A DNA stretch of 64,000 nt from Ruminococcus sp. (GCF_017464355.1 NZ_JAFUAG010000013.1:1-64000), one strand, 5' to 3'. Shown: positions 35,007-43,811, counted from the first letter of the stretch. The notes: generated by a model from the letters alone, not told the origin. Numbers and translations: made by a program.

Positions 35007-36524
35007 ATGTCAAAAAAAGTAAAGACAATGTCTGCGGTGCTGGCAGCGGTAATGCTGGCAAATGTGATGCCCGCACAGGCTTCAAGCGCAGACGACGATG
35101 AAATGCCCGTTTACAGGATAAACAAGCCCTACATCACTATTCATCTGGAGAACGACTATACCGATGAAAAAACTGAGGACAACTGGAAATGGGAAATGTA
35201 CGATACGCATATGTCAAAGGTGGCTAACGGTACCTTCGATGAGCAAAAATCTGTTACTACCTACGGCGGCATATATGACATATCCAAAATGCACGACTAT
35301 GACACCTATATTTCAAAGTATGCACTGTTTTTGGATATAGATAGGCTTGACCCGCAGCTTTTCAGAGGAAAAGACATTCATCCTGTCAAGGACCCCACTT
35401 TTTATCTCGGCACAGGGTCGCTGAAGCTGGGGGAAACTTATTACTATGAGGTGGAGGATCCTTCTCAGCTGGAATTAAAGGGCGAGATGACCGTCAACTC
35501 TGACACTATCATAGTTGATGTGGACAAAAAGCATTCGGGCAGCGGCGATACCTTCAGCAGGCTTCAGATATATCCCTCCATGGGGAACAACGCTGCGGTA
35601 TCGGCTTACGAAAATGAGCCGCTGTACTTCTGTGACCACGGCGGCGAGACCATAGCTGTAAGCGCACCCGAGGGCGAGTATGACATCGACCCCAATGTTC
35701 AGGACGGACCTGATTACAGAGAAAAGCGTTTGCTCAGGACCTACGGGAAAAAGAGGGATTATGTGCTGGCTCATGTTAAGGTGAGCGAGTATTTCCCGAC
35801 TATGCTTAGTGTGATGAATGAAGACCTTACCTTTGACAAGCAGTATGAAAAGAGTTACTCTGCAAGGACAGGGGAGCGTGAATATGCCATCAGGCACTAT
35901 GATGCCAGGGGCGATGACTCGGGCAACGTGCTGACGACTTTTTATGTCAGCGGTTCTGTTATAACGGCGGCGGTGCCCGACGCTGAGGGCTATGTTGATA
36001 TCTGGCTGGACGCTGAGGACCTTAAGGCCACGATGTTCACTGCTTTTTCCGAAGGTGCTTACAGAGAAGAATTTCAGAACACCCAGAGCGGTGACATCCA
36101 TGGGTGCGAGGTACCGATGAAAAAGCTGTATTTCAGGGTGCCTTTCAGGTTCCCGCAGAACGGTTTTTCACTTTATAATGTTCCTGCTGACAGCTACAAG
36201 ATGTTCTTCCGCGATAAGAGCATGAACAAGCACTATGCCATTGTGGGGGACGATATAGTGACCACTGATGACAAGCAGCAGCAGGTCTTCAACTGCAAGG
36301 TGATAAAGCGTGATCTTAAGCTGGGTGACATAAACAATGACGGTGATGTGAACGTTACGGACGTTGTGCTTTCGGCGGCCTGTGTAAAGGGTGTGAGGGG
36401 ACTTGATGTCAACGAGCAGATATGTGCAGATATCAAAGCAGACGGCAATGTAGATGTTACTGACCTGATGTCACTGGCGGCGCAGGTCAAGGGCATAAGG
36501 CCATTTTCTACCGAGAAATTCTGA
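35007..36524 (+). CDS. Secreted dockerin protein, tandem paralogue A
   Basis: A 505-residue protein with a signal peptide (MSKKVKTMSAVLAAVMLANV, cleavage near AQA-SS). Residues about 35-430 show no catalytic family I know. Landmarks shared with the next gene are the start Y-x-x-N-K/R-P-Y, DTIIVDVDKKHSGSGDTF, FYVSGSVITAAVPDAEGYVD and a segment beginning FSLYNVPADSYKMFF. Residues about 437-505 are a type I dockerin: GDINNDGDVNVTDVVLSAAC and ADIKADGNVDVTDLMSLAAQ, each followed by VKG. It should be displayed through a cohesin. Confidence 0.9.
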   Translation: MSKKVKTMSAVLAAVMLANVMPAQASSADDDEMPVYRINKPYITIHLENDYTDEKTEDNWKWEMYDTHMSKVANGTFDEQKSVTTYGGIYDISKMHDYDTYISKYALFLDIDRLDPQLFRGKDIHPVKDPTFYLGTGSLKLGETYYYEVEDPSQLELKGEMTVNSDTIIVDVDKKHSGSGDTFSRLQIYPSMGNNAAVSAYENEPLYFCDHGGETIAVSAPEGEYDIDPNVQDGPDYREKRLLRTYGKKRDYVLAHVKVSEYFPTMLSVMNEDLTFDKQYEKSYSARTGEREYAIRHYDARGDDSGNVLTTFYVSGSVITAAVPDAEGYVDIWLDAEDLKATMFTAFSEGAYREEFQNTQSGDIHGCEVPMKKLYFRVPFRFPQNGFSLYNVPADSYKMFFRDKSMNKHYAIVGDDIVTTDDKQQQVFNCKVIKRDLKLGDINNDGDVNVTDVVLSAACVKGVRGLDVNEQICADIKADGNVDVTDLMSLAAQVKGIRPFSTEKF

Positions 36525-36599
36525 TGAATGAGGACGAGGGTATCTTCGGGCACCTTTGATGATACTTGCAGAACTATGTTATGAACAAGGAGTAAAAAC

Positions 36600-38111
36600 A
36601 TGAAACACAGTAAAAAAATAGTATCTCTGCTGGGGGCGGCTGTACTGCTGACAGATGCTCTGCCTGCTTCCGCAGAGACCGACGGGATCAAATATGTATA
36701 TGTCAACCGGCCGTACCTCAACGTGACTTTTGATACAGAGGGCTTCGACCCCAGGGAACTGGCCCCGTACGTGATAAGTGATGAAAGCGGTGAAGCCGTA
36801 GCCGTCGGAAGAGTGGGGGAGCCGACCCTTGATCACTCATCGTTTTATGATATGTCGCTGATGCGCAGTATCGAAGATGTCTGGGATACCAAGGGTGCCC
36901 GGTTTATTGGTTACGGAACATACAAGCCCGATGAGGGCAAGAAACTTCTGACCTACAGGAAAGAAGAGATGGAAGCCGAAGAGAACGGAGAGTACGGAGT
37001 GGAGCTTTGCAAGGCTTACTATTGTGAATACAAGCCTGACGTATATGGCGAAGTACTGGACACCATGACCCTTGAGCCGAACACCGTAGAGATATTTGTG
37101 GATAAGAAGTTCGGCACGAACAATGATGACTTCACCTGCATGAGCCTTTCACCTTACGATGACTATGCGGACTGTGTCAGCGAATATCCGAACGGCAAGC
37201 AGTTGTGGCCCTGCGATCATTGGGGCGAGAAGTTCAAGTTCAGCGCTGATGCGGGTATGTATAACCTGGATCTGAACAAGATAGAAAAGGCTGACAGCAA
37301 AAGGACAGACTGGGACGGGGACGCACCCGTAAAGGTCAGCGATGAGCCTGTGGAATATGTAAAGATCCGTCTGAACGTATGGGAGGATTTTCCTGATTTC
37401 GCGGACCTGTATCCAGACGGCGTACCCGACAGGGCGGTGTACTACGGCACTCACATCGACCCTGTATCGGGTGAGGCTGTTGAGTCATGGGCTGATTTTA
37501 ATATGCTTGGTAATATGGAACTGTTTGTGACGGACACTTTCTTTGTCAGCGGCTCGGTGATAAACGCGGTATATCCCGATGAAAAAGGAAATGTGGAGTT
37601 ATGGGTAGACCCTTCTGCGGACGATGTGTACCTGAGATATGCTTTTTCCGCCAGACCCGAAGTACCGGGCGGAGGCTTTGTCAATGGGGGAAGCACTGCT
37701 GAACGTAAGAGAAGAGAACAGATCTATACCGCTTTTGATTTTCCCCTGTCGGGTCACACCCTCTATGATATCCGCCCAGGGGACTATACTGTGACTTTTG
37801 AGGACAAATATACCAACCGAAATTTCAAGATAATGAACGGCGGGTTCAATGTTGAGAATACTCAGGAATTGCAGAAAGCCCGAATAAAAGTCACCCAACG
37901 CAAGCTGATACCGGGAGACTGCAACGATGACGGCGAGGTCGATGTGACGGACGTGATGCTGGCGGCAGCCGAAGTTAAGTCGCTGCGCCCTCTTGACCAC
38001 GTGGGCTTTGCAGCAGCTGATATCAACGACAACACATTTGTGGAAGTTACCGACCTGATGAGCATAGCGGCTCATGTAAAAGGTCTGGCCAACCTGCCCG
38101 ATGAATTCTGA
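36600..38111 (+). CDS. Secreted dockerin protein, tandem paralogue B
   Basis: A 503-residue protein with a signal peptide (MKHSKKIVSLLGAAVLLTDA, cleavage near ASA-ET). It is collinear with the preceding protein: VNRPYLNVTF, NTVEIFVDKKFGTNNDDFT, FFVSGSVINAVYPDEKGNVE, GHTLYDIRPGDYTVTFEDKY. The C-terminal dockerin has GDCNDDGEVDVTDVMLAAAE and ADINDNTFVEVTDLMSIAAH; its second loop lacks the usual D-G-D and may bind calcium more weakly. It lies 75 bp downstream with AAGGAG, so co-transcribed with paralogue A and ended by the terminator at 38120. Confidence 0.9.
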   Translation: MKHSKKIVSLLGAAVLLTDALPASAETDGIKYVYVNRPYLNVTFDTEGFDPRELAPYVISDESGEAVAVGRVGEPTLDHSSFYDMSLMRSIEDVWDTKGARFIGYGTYKPDEGKKLLTYRKEEMEAEENGEYGVELCKAYYCEYKPDVYGEVLDTMTLEPNTVEIFVDKKFGTNNDDFTCMSLSPYDDYADCVSEYPNGKQLWPCDHWGEKFKFSADAGMYNLDLNKIEKADSKRTDWDGDAPVKVSDEPVEYVKIRLNVWEDFPDFADLYPDGVPDRAVYYGTHIDPVSGEAVESWADFNMLGNMELFVTDTFFVSGSVINAVYPDEKGNVELWVDPSADDVYLRYAFSARPEVPGGGFVNGGSTAERKRREQIYTAFDFPLSGHTLYDIRPGDYTVTFEDKYTNRNFKIMNGGFNVENTQELQKARIKVTQRKLIPGDCNDDGEVDVTDVMLAAAEVKSLRPLDHVGFAAADINDNTFVEVTDLMSIAAHVKGLANLPDEF

Positions 38112-38119
38112 ACAGGCAC

Positions 38120-38147
38120 AAAAAAAGCCCCTTAAGGGGGCTTTTTT
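38120..38147. terminator. Bidirectional intrinsic terminator
   Basis: AAAAAAGCCCC, a short loop, then GGGGGCTTTTTT. It ends the dockerin operon and the converging LRR gene. Confidence 0.92.
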
Positions 38148-39897
38148 ATGTGTTCTCAAACATTGTGTGGCGGTACTTCATGAGGACTACCTGCTGCTGG
38201 GTCAGCTTGTGTTCTATGGCGAACTCGATGCAGGTCTGGAGCTGGTCTTTGGAAATGAGTCCAAAAGAAAGTACACGTTCCAGCAGGGAGCTGTCATCGC
38301 TTACGGCGGCAAAGCAGACGGCATCGACGATATTTTTGCGGATATAGTCGCGGTACCACTGCCCGTCATCGTAAAAGCAGATAGCGCAGGAAAGCTTGTA
38401 TTCGGGCTTTTGCAGCACTGCGAAAGTGGCAGCCGAGCGCACGCAGACAAAGTTCCACAGGCGCCTCTCGGGGCAGTCGCCCGCCTTGACCTCCCAGGTC
38501 AGGCGAATTTTAAGCACACGGCTGCTGACAACGATGAGCAGGCGGGTGCCGTCGGGGATGCCGTTTTCGCCCAGGAAACCGCCCGGGTTCATAATGGTTA
38601 TCTCGGGTTCGTGACAGTTAACGAAAGCGTTTTCGCCGATGTAGGTGACGGTGGAGGGGATAATGACCTTTTTCAGCTCGCTCCTCCAGCGGAAAGCCCC
38701 TTTGCCAATGGTGCGCACACCGTAGGGGATAATGACCTCCCGCACACTGCCGCAGCGGACGAAAGCTTCATCGCCGATGACTTCGAGGCCGTCGGGGAGC
38801 TGCAGGCTGTCCGACGAGCCCTTGTAGCTGATGAGATATTTTCCTGAAAGCACCAGCATTTCCTCGGTATGGGAAGCTTCAAAGGCTGTACCGTAAAAAA
38901 TATTTGCGCCGATATGGTCAAGGTGGGGCGGGAAGTCCACCTCCACCAGGGAACTGCAATCGGTAAAAGCCCCCTTGCCAAGCCGTTTCAGACCCTCTGG
39001 CATAGTCACACGGGTCAGGCTGACACAGCGTTCAAAGGCAAAGTCCTGCACCTCGGTAACGGTGTCGGGGAGGGTGATCTCCCGGACAGTTTCGTTGTAG
39101 GCGAAAGCGTGATCGCCTATAACACGCACCCCGTGGGGAACGGTCGTGGTCTCGCTGCTGCCCATGTATTTGACCAGTATCCGCCCAAGAACAAGGTGGT
39201 CGCTTTTGCAGAAATTCATCAGCCCGCTTTTGTAGAAAGCGTTTGCGCCAATGGCTTCAACGCTGTCGGGCACATCAAGCTTCATAAGACGTCGGCAGCC
39301 CTCAAAACACTGCCTTTCAATGGTGCGAAGACCCCATGGCAGACGGACTTCCTGCAAGGCCGAGCAGCCGAGAAAAGCACTTGTATCCAGCACTTTAACG
39401 TTTTCGGGGATAGTAATGCTTTGAAGTCCTATGCAGCTGTGGAAAGCGTTGGTGCTGATACTGTACAGATTTTTGGGCAGAACGACCTCCCGCAGACGAT
39501 AGCAGCCCGAAAAAGTGCTGGCGCCAAGGGCTTTCAGGCTATCGGGAAGCACTGCACGCACAAGGCTCTCGCAGCTGCGGAAGACCGAGTCGCCCATGGA
39601 AACTAGACCCTCGGGGATAAAGACTTCTTCGAGGGAACTGCACTCGCGGAAGGCACAAAGGTCGATATTACGCAGGCTTTTGGGAAATATGACTTGCCTG
39701 AGCTTTTCGCAGCCCCAGAAAGCTTTTCGGCTGATGACCTCAAGTCCCTCGGGCAGGGTGATGGTCTCGATGCCGCTGCACCCCAGGAAAGCCCCCTGCT
39801 GTATGACCCTGACACCATCGGGCACCGAAACTTCCTTTTCATTGCCGCTGTAGGTTATCAGTTCACCGTCAAGTATAGTAAAATATTCGCTTGTCAT
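38146..39897 (-). CDS. BspA-type leucine-rich repeat protein, no signal peptide
   Basis: A 583-residue protein. From about residue 20 to 430 it is an array of LRR_5 repeats of the form I-x-x-G-A/T-F-x-x-C-x-x-L-x-x-V-x-L-P-x-x-L, for example GVRVIQQGAFLGCSGIETIT. A C-terminal helical region (430-583) contains LLERVLSFGLISKDQLQTCI and recalls ankyrin-like helices. Such LRRs bind proteins or surfaces. Unusually, the N-terminus MTSEYFTILDGELITYSGNE is not a secretion signal, so the protein may be cytoplasmic. The ATG at 39897 has AAAGGAG nine bases upstream. Promoter at 40061-40089. Confidence 0.88.
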   Translation of the reverse strand: MTSEYFTILDGELITYSGNEKEVSVPDGVRVIQQGAFLGCSGIETITLPEGLEVISRKAFWGCEKLRQVIFPKSLRNIDLCAFRECSSLEEVFIPEGLVSMGDSVFRSCESLVRAVLPDSLKALGASTFSGCYRLREVVLPKNLYSISTNAFHSCIGLQSITIPENVKVLDTSAFLGCSALQEVRLPWGLRTIERQCFEGCRRLMKLDVPDSVEAIGANAFYKSGLMNFCKSDHLVLGRILVKYMGSSETTTVPHGVRVIGDHAFAYNETVREITLPDTVTEVQDFAFERCVSLTRVTMPEGLKRLGKGAFTDCSSLVEVDFPPHLDHIGANIFYGTAFEASHTEEMLVLSGKYLISYKGSSDSLQLPDGLEVIGDEAFVRCGSVREVIIPYGVRTIGKGAFRWRSELKKVIIPSTVTYIGENAFVNCHEPEITIMNPGGFLGENGIPDGTRLLIVVSSRVLKIRLTWEVKAGDCPERRLWNFVCVRSAATFAVLQKPEYKLSCAICFYDDGQWYRDYIRKNIVDAVCFAAVSDDSSLLERVLSFGLISKDQLQTCIEFAIEHKLTQQQVVLMKYRHTMFENT

Positions 39898-40060
39898 CAA
39901 ACACAGCTCCTTTATCGTAGAAGTAGAAATGAAAGGCGAAATATCAGCTGGTCGCTGATGTGAATAGTTAAAAGTAAAAATATCTGAAATAAAATAATGA
40001 ACGTAATGTCAGCCGACGGGAAGGAAAATCGAAAATAACCCCGCGGAAACATCTGTTACA

Positions 40061-40089
40061 AGTATAACAGTTTTTTGTTGAAACGTCAA
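40061..40089 (-). promoter_or_regulatory. Promoter of the LRR gene
   Basis: On the minus strand, TTGACG (40084-40089), 17 bp, TATACT (40061-40066). The -10 region overlaps an inverted repeat CTGTTA/TAACAG (40053-40070), a possible operator. The 5' UTR is about 155 nt. Confidence 0.75.
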
Positions 40090-40268
40090 TAGAATTTTAG
40101 ATGTTTTGCAACAAAATTCAAGATTTTTCTATTTTAGGGAAAATAGCTGCGGGCGGTAGGGGCCAGGGGTGTCTGCACAAGTTAACGTCTTCTGAAATAT
40201 GAACTTTCTATTATAACAGGTTTAAAAGTAGATTTCGGACGATATCGGTAAATGTAAAAAGCAGTCAT

Positions 40269-40343
40269 TTTGCACAAAGAGATGATAAATTTGGTGTGTC
40301 GTTAACCTTTTCGGTTAAAAAATACTGTAAATATATGGAAATG
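40269..40343. repeat. Degenerate intergenic repeat unit 1
   Basis: Starts TTTTGCACAAAGAGAT and later has CGTTAACC, then AAAAAATACTGTAAATATAT and GGAAATG. Shares this order of blocks with the units at 40444 and 40608. Confidence 0.5.
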
Positions 40344-40443
40344 ATTGCGGCGAAGACAGACAAAAATCAGAATATGAAGAAATTATTTCGTCAGATTTGA
40401 TAGATATTTACGTTTTTGGGACATGAATTTTGTTCTTTGTGAG

Positions 40444-40520
40444 AATTGTACAAAGTAACTTGCTGCATAAACGATTATTAGCCTTGCGGTGTAAAAAACA
40501 CTGTAAATAACTGGAAAATG
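40444..40520. repeat. Degenerate intergenic repeat unit 2
   Basis: Starts AATTGTACAAAG, then ACGATTATTAGCC, then AAAAAACACTGTAAATAACT and GGAAAATG. It lies 175 bp after unit 1. Confidence 0.5.
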
Positions 40521-40607
40521 AATATATTCATATTATTGGCTTACGGAATATGAACATGGTTTGCTTTGGCATATATTGTTCGGTCAACCTCGTCATAATT
40601 ATATGGA

Positions 40608-40684
40608 ATTTGCACAAAGAGATTCCGTACTAAAACGTTATAAGCGGCGTTGAGTGTAAATTTTTCTGGCAGAAAACGGAAAGT
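40608..40684. repeat. Degenerate intergenic repeat unit 3
   Basis: Starts ATTTGCACAAAGAGATTC, then AAACGTTATAAGC, then GAGTGTAAATTTTTCTGG and ACGGAAAG. It lies 164 bp after unit 2 and is the most diverged in its second half. Confidence 0.45.
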
Positions 40685-40792
40685 TGTCCGCAACAAGGGC
40701 TGAAAAGTCTTATGAAGGAGGAAAAATATTGTGATAATTGTATATTTCTGGCAATTATATCAGTGCAATTTCCACAGAATTAGCAAAACATC

Positions 40793-40821
40793 TTGAAAAT
40801 ATAATACTTTAATGGTATAAT
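40793..40821 (+). promoter_or_regulatory. Sigma-A promoter of the ECF S / DUF1893 operon
   Basis: TTGAAA (40793-40798), 17 bp, TATAAT (40816-40821). The transcript leader is short (about 27 nt) and starts near GCACAAGTTAA, the same motif seen in the upstream repeats. Confidence 0.82.
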
Positions 40822-40854
40822 ATTAGCACAAGTTAATTTTAAGGAGGAGTTTTT

Positions 40855-41439
40855 ATGTTTGAGAACGCATTATCCGCGAAAAATTTGTCATACGGGACGA
40901 AAATTACCTATAAATCCCTGATCTCGGCGGGGCTTATCGCGCTGGCTGTGGTACTGCCTCAGCTGGTTCACCTGGCGCTGGGGCAGCCCGGCGGCGTAAT
41001 GTGGCTGCCGATGTATCTGCCCGTGCTTATCGGAGGCTGCATTTTGGGCGAAAAATGGGGCTTTGCGGTGGGTGCCCTTTCTCCGCTGGTAAGCTTTTTG
41101 GTAACTTCTGCCATGGGAGCTCCCATGCCAATGGCGGCTCGTCTGCCTTTTATGATCGCTGAACTGGCCGTTTTCGCTGTAGTTTCGGGACTTTTCACCA
41201 ACAAGATCAGCGCCAATGCCATATGGGCGCTGCCCGCTGTCATTCTGGCGCAGGTGTGCGGAAGAGCCGCATTTCTGGGGCTTATCGCTGTTACTCAGAG
41301 CATGACGGATTTTACCGTTCCCATGATCTGGGGGCAGATCAAGACTGGTTTTGTTGGTCTTGGTTTACAGGCGATACTGGTTCCCGCAATCGTTTTCGGC
41401 TTGCGTGCGCTGATGATGAAGGACAAGAACAATGACTGA
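40855..41439 (+). CDS. ECF transporter S component (substrate-binding membrane subunit)
   Basis: A 194-residue membrane protein with about six hydrophobic segments. The pattern MWLPMYLPVLIGGCILGEKW, then GFAVGALSPLVSFLVTSAMG and MPMAARLPFMIAELAVFAVV, is typical of ECF S components. It should capture a vitamin or similar small molecule and work with shared EcfA/EcfT subunits, which are not in the window. The substrate cannot be read from the sequence. AAGGAGG lies 7 bases before the ATG. It overlaps the next gene by 8 bp, so both are translated together. Confidence 0.85.
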   Translation: MFENALSAKNLSYGTKITYKSLISAGLIALAVVLPQLVHLALGQPGGVMWLPMYLPVLIGGCILGEKWGFAVGALSPLVSFLVTSAMGAPMPMAARLPFMIAELAVFAVVSGLFTNKISANAIWALPAVILAQVCGRAAFLGLIAVTQSMTDFTVPMIWGQIKTGFVGLGLQAILVPAIVFGLRALMMKDKNND

Positions 41440-41851
41440 CCTTGAGATCGCAAAAGTTGCTCTTGCGGGACATACTATATGTCTTTGCAAGGACGGAAAG
41501 ACAATTTCAGATGACAGCAAGGGTATATCGCCGATGATAGGTTTTATCAGCAGGGGAGTTGACCTGAATGGCTTTTCTGTGGCTGATTTGATTGTCGGAA
41601 AGGCTGCGGCAATGCTTTTTATTAAGGCTGGGATAACTGCTGTGCATGGAAATGTTATGTCTGTGGGCGGGAAGGATATTCTTGAACAGTACAAAATACC
41701 GTACAGCTATGATACGCTGGCTGACAGTATAATCAATCGTCAGGGGACGGATATATGCCCCATGGAAAAGACGGTCGCGAAAATTTTCGATATCGATGAG
41801 GCCTACGAGGCGATATGCGCCAAGCTTGAACAGCTGCGAAGCAACAAATAA
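41432..41851 (+). CDS. DUF1893 protein
   Basis: A 139-residue soluble protein: LAGHTICLCKDGKTISDDSK, then GFSVADLIVGKAAAMLFIKA, HGNVMSVGGKDILEQYKIPY and CPMEKTVAKIFD match DUF1893, a family thought to share a cytidine-deaminase-like fold, with unknown reaction. The gene start overlaps the end of the ECF S gene. The pairing suggests that it acts on, or senses, the imported compound. Confidence 0.82.
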   Translation: MTDLEIAKVALAGHTICLCKDGKTISDDSKGISPMIGFISRGVDLNGFSVADLIVGKAAAMLFIKAGITAVHGNVMSVGGKDILEQYKIPYSYDTLADSIINRQGTDICPMEKTVAKIFDIDEAYEAICAKLEQLRSNK

Positions 41852-41854
41852 AAC

Positions 41855-41892
41855 AGAGGTATCTACTATATGTGGTAGATACCTCTTTTAAT
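41855..41892. terminator. Bidirectional terminator
   Basis: A perfect 12-bp stem AGAGGTATCTAC/GTAGATACCTCT with an 8-nt loop, followed by TTTAATT on the plus strand and GTTTTATTT on the minus strand. Confidence 0.85.
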
Positions 41893-41908
41893 TATGCTGT
41901 ATATTGTG

Positions 41909-42700
41909 TTATTTCATATTTTCAAGAACTACGATGTCGGCGGTGTGCAGTATCTCAAAGTTTTCGGGGACGGTCTCCATGAATGCACGATGCTCGACCT
42001 CCCATTTAGCCAGTTCTTCGGGGGGCAGGGAGGCGCCAACACCACGGCAGGCTTTCATACGGCCGTGCCAGCTATCACGGGTGAAGGGCACTTTAATGTC
42101 GTAAAGCTCTGCGTCGGTCTGGGTGAAGTATTCCAGAACTTCGGGCGCAATAAATGAGTGATGTCTAGTTTCGCCTGCGCCTGTCCAGTTGGGGCTGTAT
42201 TTTAGGACTATCTCCTCGCTTTTGCCTGCTATCTCGTCCTCAAATGGGAGCCATGCCATGTACAGGACCACCAGTTTTCCGCCCTTTTTCAGTATACGGG
42301 AAAGCTTGGGTGCCAGCACGGAATGGTCGAAATACCAGAAGCACTGGCAGGCTGTGACCACATCAAAGGTGTCATCAGGGAAGTCGATCTCCTCAGATGA
42401 TGACGCAAAGAAATTGATGTTCATATTTTCGCTTTCTGCCAGATGTTTAGCCTGCTCTATCTGCTCGGGGGATATATCTGTGCCGTACCACTCAGCTCCA
42501 TAACTGTACATATTTCTGGGCAGTACACCTGTACCTGTGCCCAGATCTAGAACTTTCTGCCCGCTGACACACAGGTTTCTGATGATCAGCTTGTTGTAAA
42601 ACTCCCTGGGGTAGATGTCACGGAATTTTGCGTAGTCCTCCGATGTTCTGCCCCAGTCGAAGGCTTTGCCGCCGTCGATGTTTTGATTGCTGATGTTCAT
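41909..42700 (-). CDS. Class I SAM-dependent methyltransferase
   Basis: A 263-residue protein with motif I KVLDLGTGTGVLPRNMYSYG, the acidic residue of motif II in WYGTDISPEQIEQA, and DTFDVVTACQCFWYFDHSVL as the post-II block, typical of Methyltransf_11/25. It starts with GGKAFDWGRTSEDYAKFRDI, common in small-molecule methyltransferases. The substrate is unknown. It follows the HAD gene after 17 bp in the same direction with AAAGGAG, so the two are co-transcribed. Confidence 0.88.
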   Translation of the reverse strand: MNISNQNIDGGKAFDWGRTSEDYAKFRDIYPREFYNKLIIRNLCVSGQKVLDLGTGTGVLPRNMYSYGAEWYGTDISPEQIEQAKHLAESENMNINFFASSSEEIDFPDDTFDVVTACQCFWYFDHSVLAPKLSRILKKGGKLVVLYMAWLPFEDEIAGKSEEIVLKYSPNWTGAGETRHHSFIAPEVLEYFTQTDAELYDIKVPFTRDSWHGRMKACRGVGASLPPEELAKWEVEHRAFMETVPENFEILHTADIVVLENMK

Positions 42701-42717
42701 ATCTTTGTACTCCTTTC

Positions 42718-43506
42718 TCAGAAAAATCCAAAATGCTCCATAGCATTATAGATACCGTTGTTGTCTACATCATCGGTCACATATTGCGCATGAGGTATGA
42801 GATCATGGCCGTTGCCCATGGCGATGCCTGTGCCAACCGCACTGAACATGGGCAGGTCGTTAAGGCTGTCACCCACAGCGAAAGCGTTTTCGCGGGGAAT
42901 GCCGTAATGCTCCAGCACCAGCTCTATTCCGCTGGCCTTGCTGCAGGGCCTGGGGACTATCTCTGCGAAGCCTTCGCCGCGGTGTATCCATGCGAAATCC
43001 TTTTCGATGAGAGGCTTTAATCTATCCAAATTTGTGTACTCATCATAGCATATGATAAATTTGTCAAAGGAAAAATATTCGTCCTCGGTGGATCTGTCAA
43101 CGTTTTTGCCCTGTTCTGCAAAGCCTCGGCGTACTCTGTCTATCATGGGAAGATGACGCATCTGAAAGTCGAAAAACACCGTATCACGGCGCTCGAACAT
43201 GGGTACCGCATCACATTCCCGCAGGAGGGAAACTGTGGACATACACAGATCTTTTTCCACGGTATTGTAGTATATCTCGCTGCCCTCGCAGACCACCATG
43301 GTGCCGCAGCCATAAACGTATCCGTTAAATCCCAGGGAACGCACATCATCGTCCACATTTACCGCCGGCCTGCCCGTGTTGACATAGAGCAGATGTCCCG
43401 CCGAACGGGCGAGTTCAAGGGCTTTCAGGGTGCTTTCGGGGACGGGCGCACCGTGCCTTTCGGGGATAAGGGTGCCGTCTATATCAAAAAACATTATCTT
43501 CTTCAT
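42718..43506 (-). CDS. Cof-type HAD-IIB family phosphatase
   Basis: A 262-residue protein starting MKKIMFFDIDGTLIPERHGA, where D8 and D10 are the nucleophile and acid/base. Motif II lies in LLYVNTGRPAVNV, the motif III Lys precedes GIELVLEHYGIPRENAFAVG, and the motif IV acids are in GDSLNDLPMFSAVGTGIAMG. The C2B cap lies between. It hydrolyses phosphate from sugar phosphates or cofactors such as FMN or PLP; the exact substrate is unknown. The start at 43506 is chosen because the longer frame runs into the transcript leader. Confidence 0.93.
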   Translation of the reverse strand: MKKIMFFDIDGTLIPERHGAPVPESTLKALELARSAGHLLYVNTGRPAVNVDDDVRSLGFNGYVYGCGTMVVCEGSEIYYNTVEKDLCMSTVSLLRECDAVPMFERRDTVFFDFQMRHLPMIDRVRRGFAEQGKNVDRSTEDEYFSFDKFIICYDEYTNLDRLKPLIEKDFAWIHRGEGFAEIVPRPCSKASGIELVLEHYGIPRENAFAVGDSLNDLPMFSAVGTGIAMGNGHDLIPHAQYVTDDVDNNGIYNAMEHFGFF

Positions 43507-43551
43507 TTTACTTCCCTTTTTCTGTGTGATATTATTCCAGTTCATTTTTTC

Positions 43552-43580
43552 ATTATATCACACTTCACCCCTCTTTGCAA
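43552..43580 (-). promoter_or_regulatory. Promoter of the HAD-methyltransferase operon
   Basis: On the minus strand, TTGCAA (43575-43580), 17 bp, TATAAT (43552-43557). The stretch between this and 43783 is A/T-rich and holds nothing I can identify. Confidence 0.78.
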
Positions 43581-43782
43581 GACGTACAGTTTTTCGCTGA
43601 GGTCGTTTTTCTGCTGTTCGTGACATGGCTTTTTCCCCTATACAGCCCCTTTTTCATTCTATAGCACTGCATAGTGTTAAAGTTATATAGCAAGTATTTA
43701 GTTGAAATGTCAATAGGTCAAATTAATTAACGGCGCTTTATGTAAATTGATACAAAGTGTAAATTAAACTTTTGGCAAAGTG

Positions 43783-43811
43783 TTGACTTTTGATTTGCGT
43801 TGTGATATTAT
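43783..43811 (+). promoter_or_regulatory. Sigma-A promoter of the small dockerin gene
   Basis: TTGACT (43783-43788), 17 bp, TATTAT (43806-43811). It leaves a 5' UTR of about 140 nt with no riboswitch I recognise. Confidence 0.75.

Larger units (their letters stand above)
39898..40854. other. 957-bp intergenic region with degenerate repeats
   Basis: No gene is supported on either strand. It contains the minus-strand promoter of the LRR gene (40061-40089), three degenerate repeat units (40269, 40444, 40608), and the promoter of the ECF operon (40793-40821). It is markedly more A/T-rich than the flanking genes. A motif GCACAA(A/G) recurs at 40175, 40273, 40613 and 40826, with a variant at 40448. 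Confidence 0.7.

Noticed and set aside
40770..40780. Possible DnaA box (TTTCCACAG) suggesting a replication origin in the long gap
   Set aside because: It is a single imperfect match, with no cluster and no dnaA or dnaN nearby.
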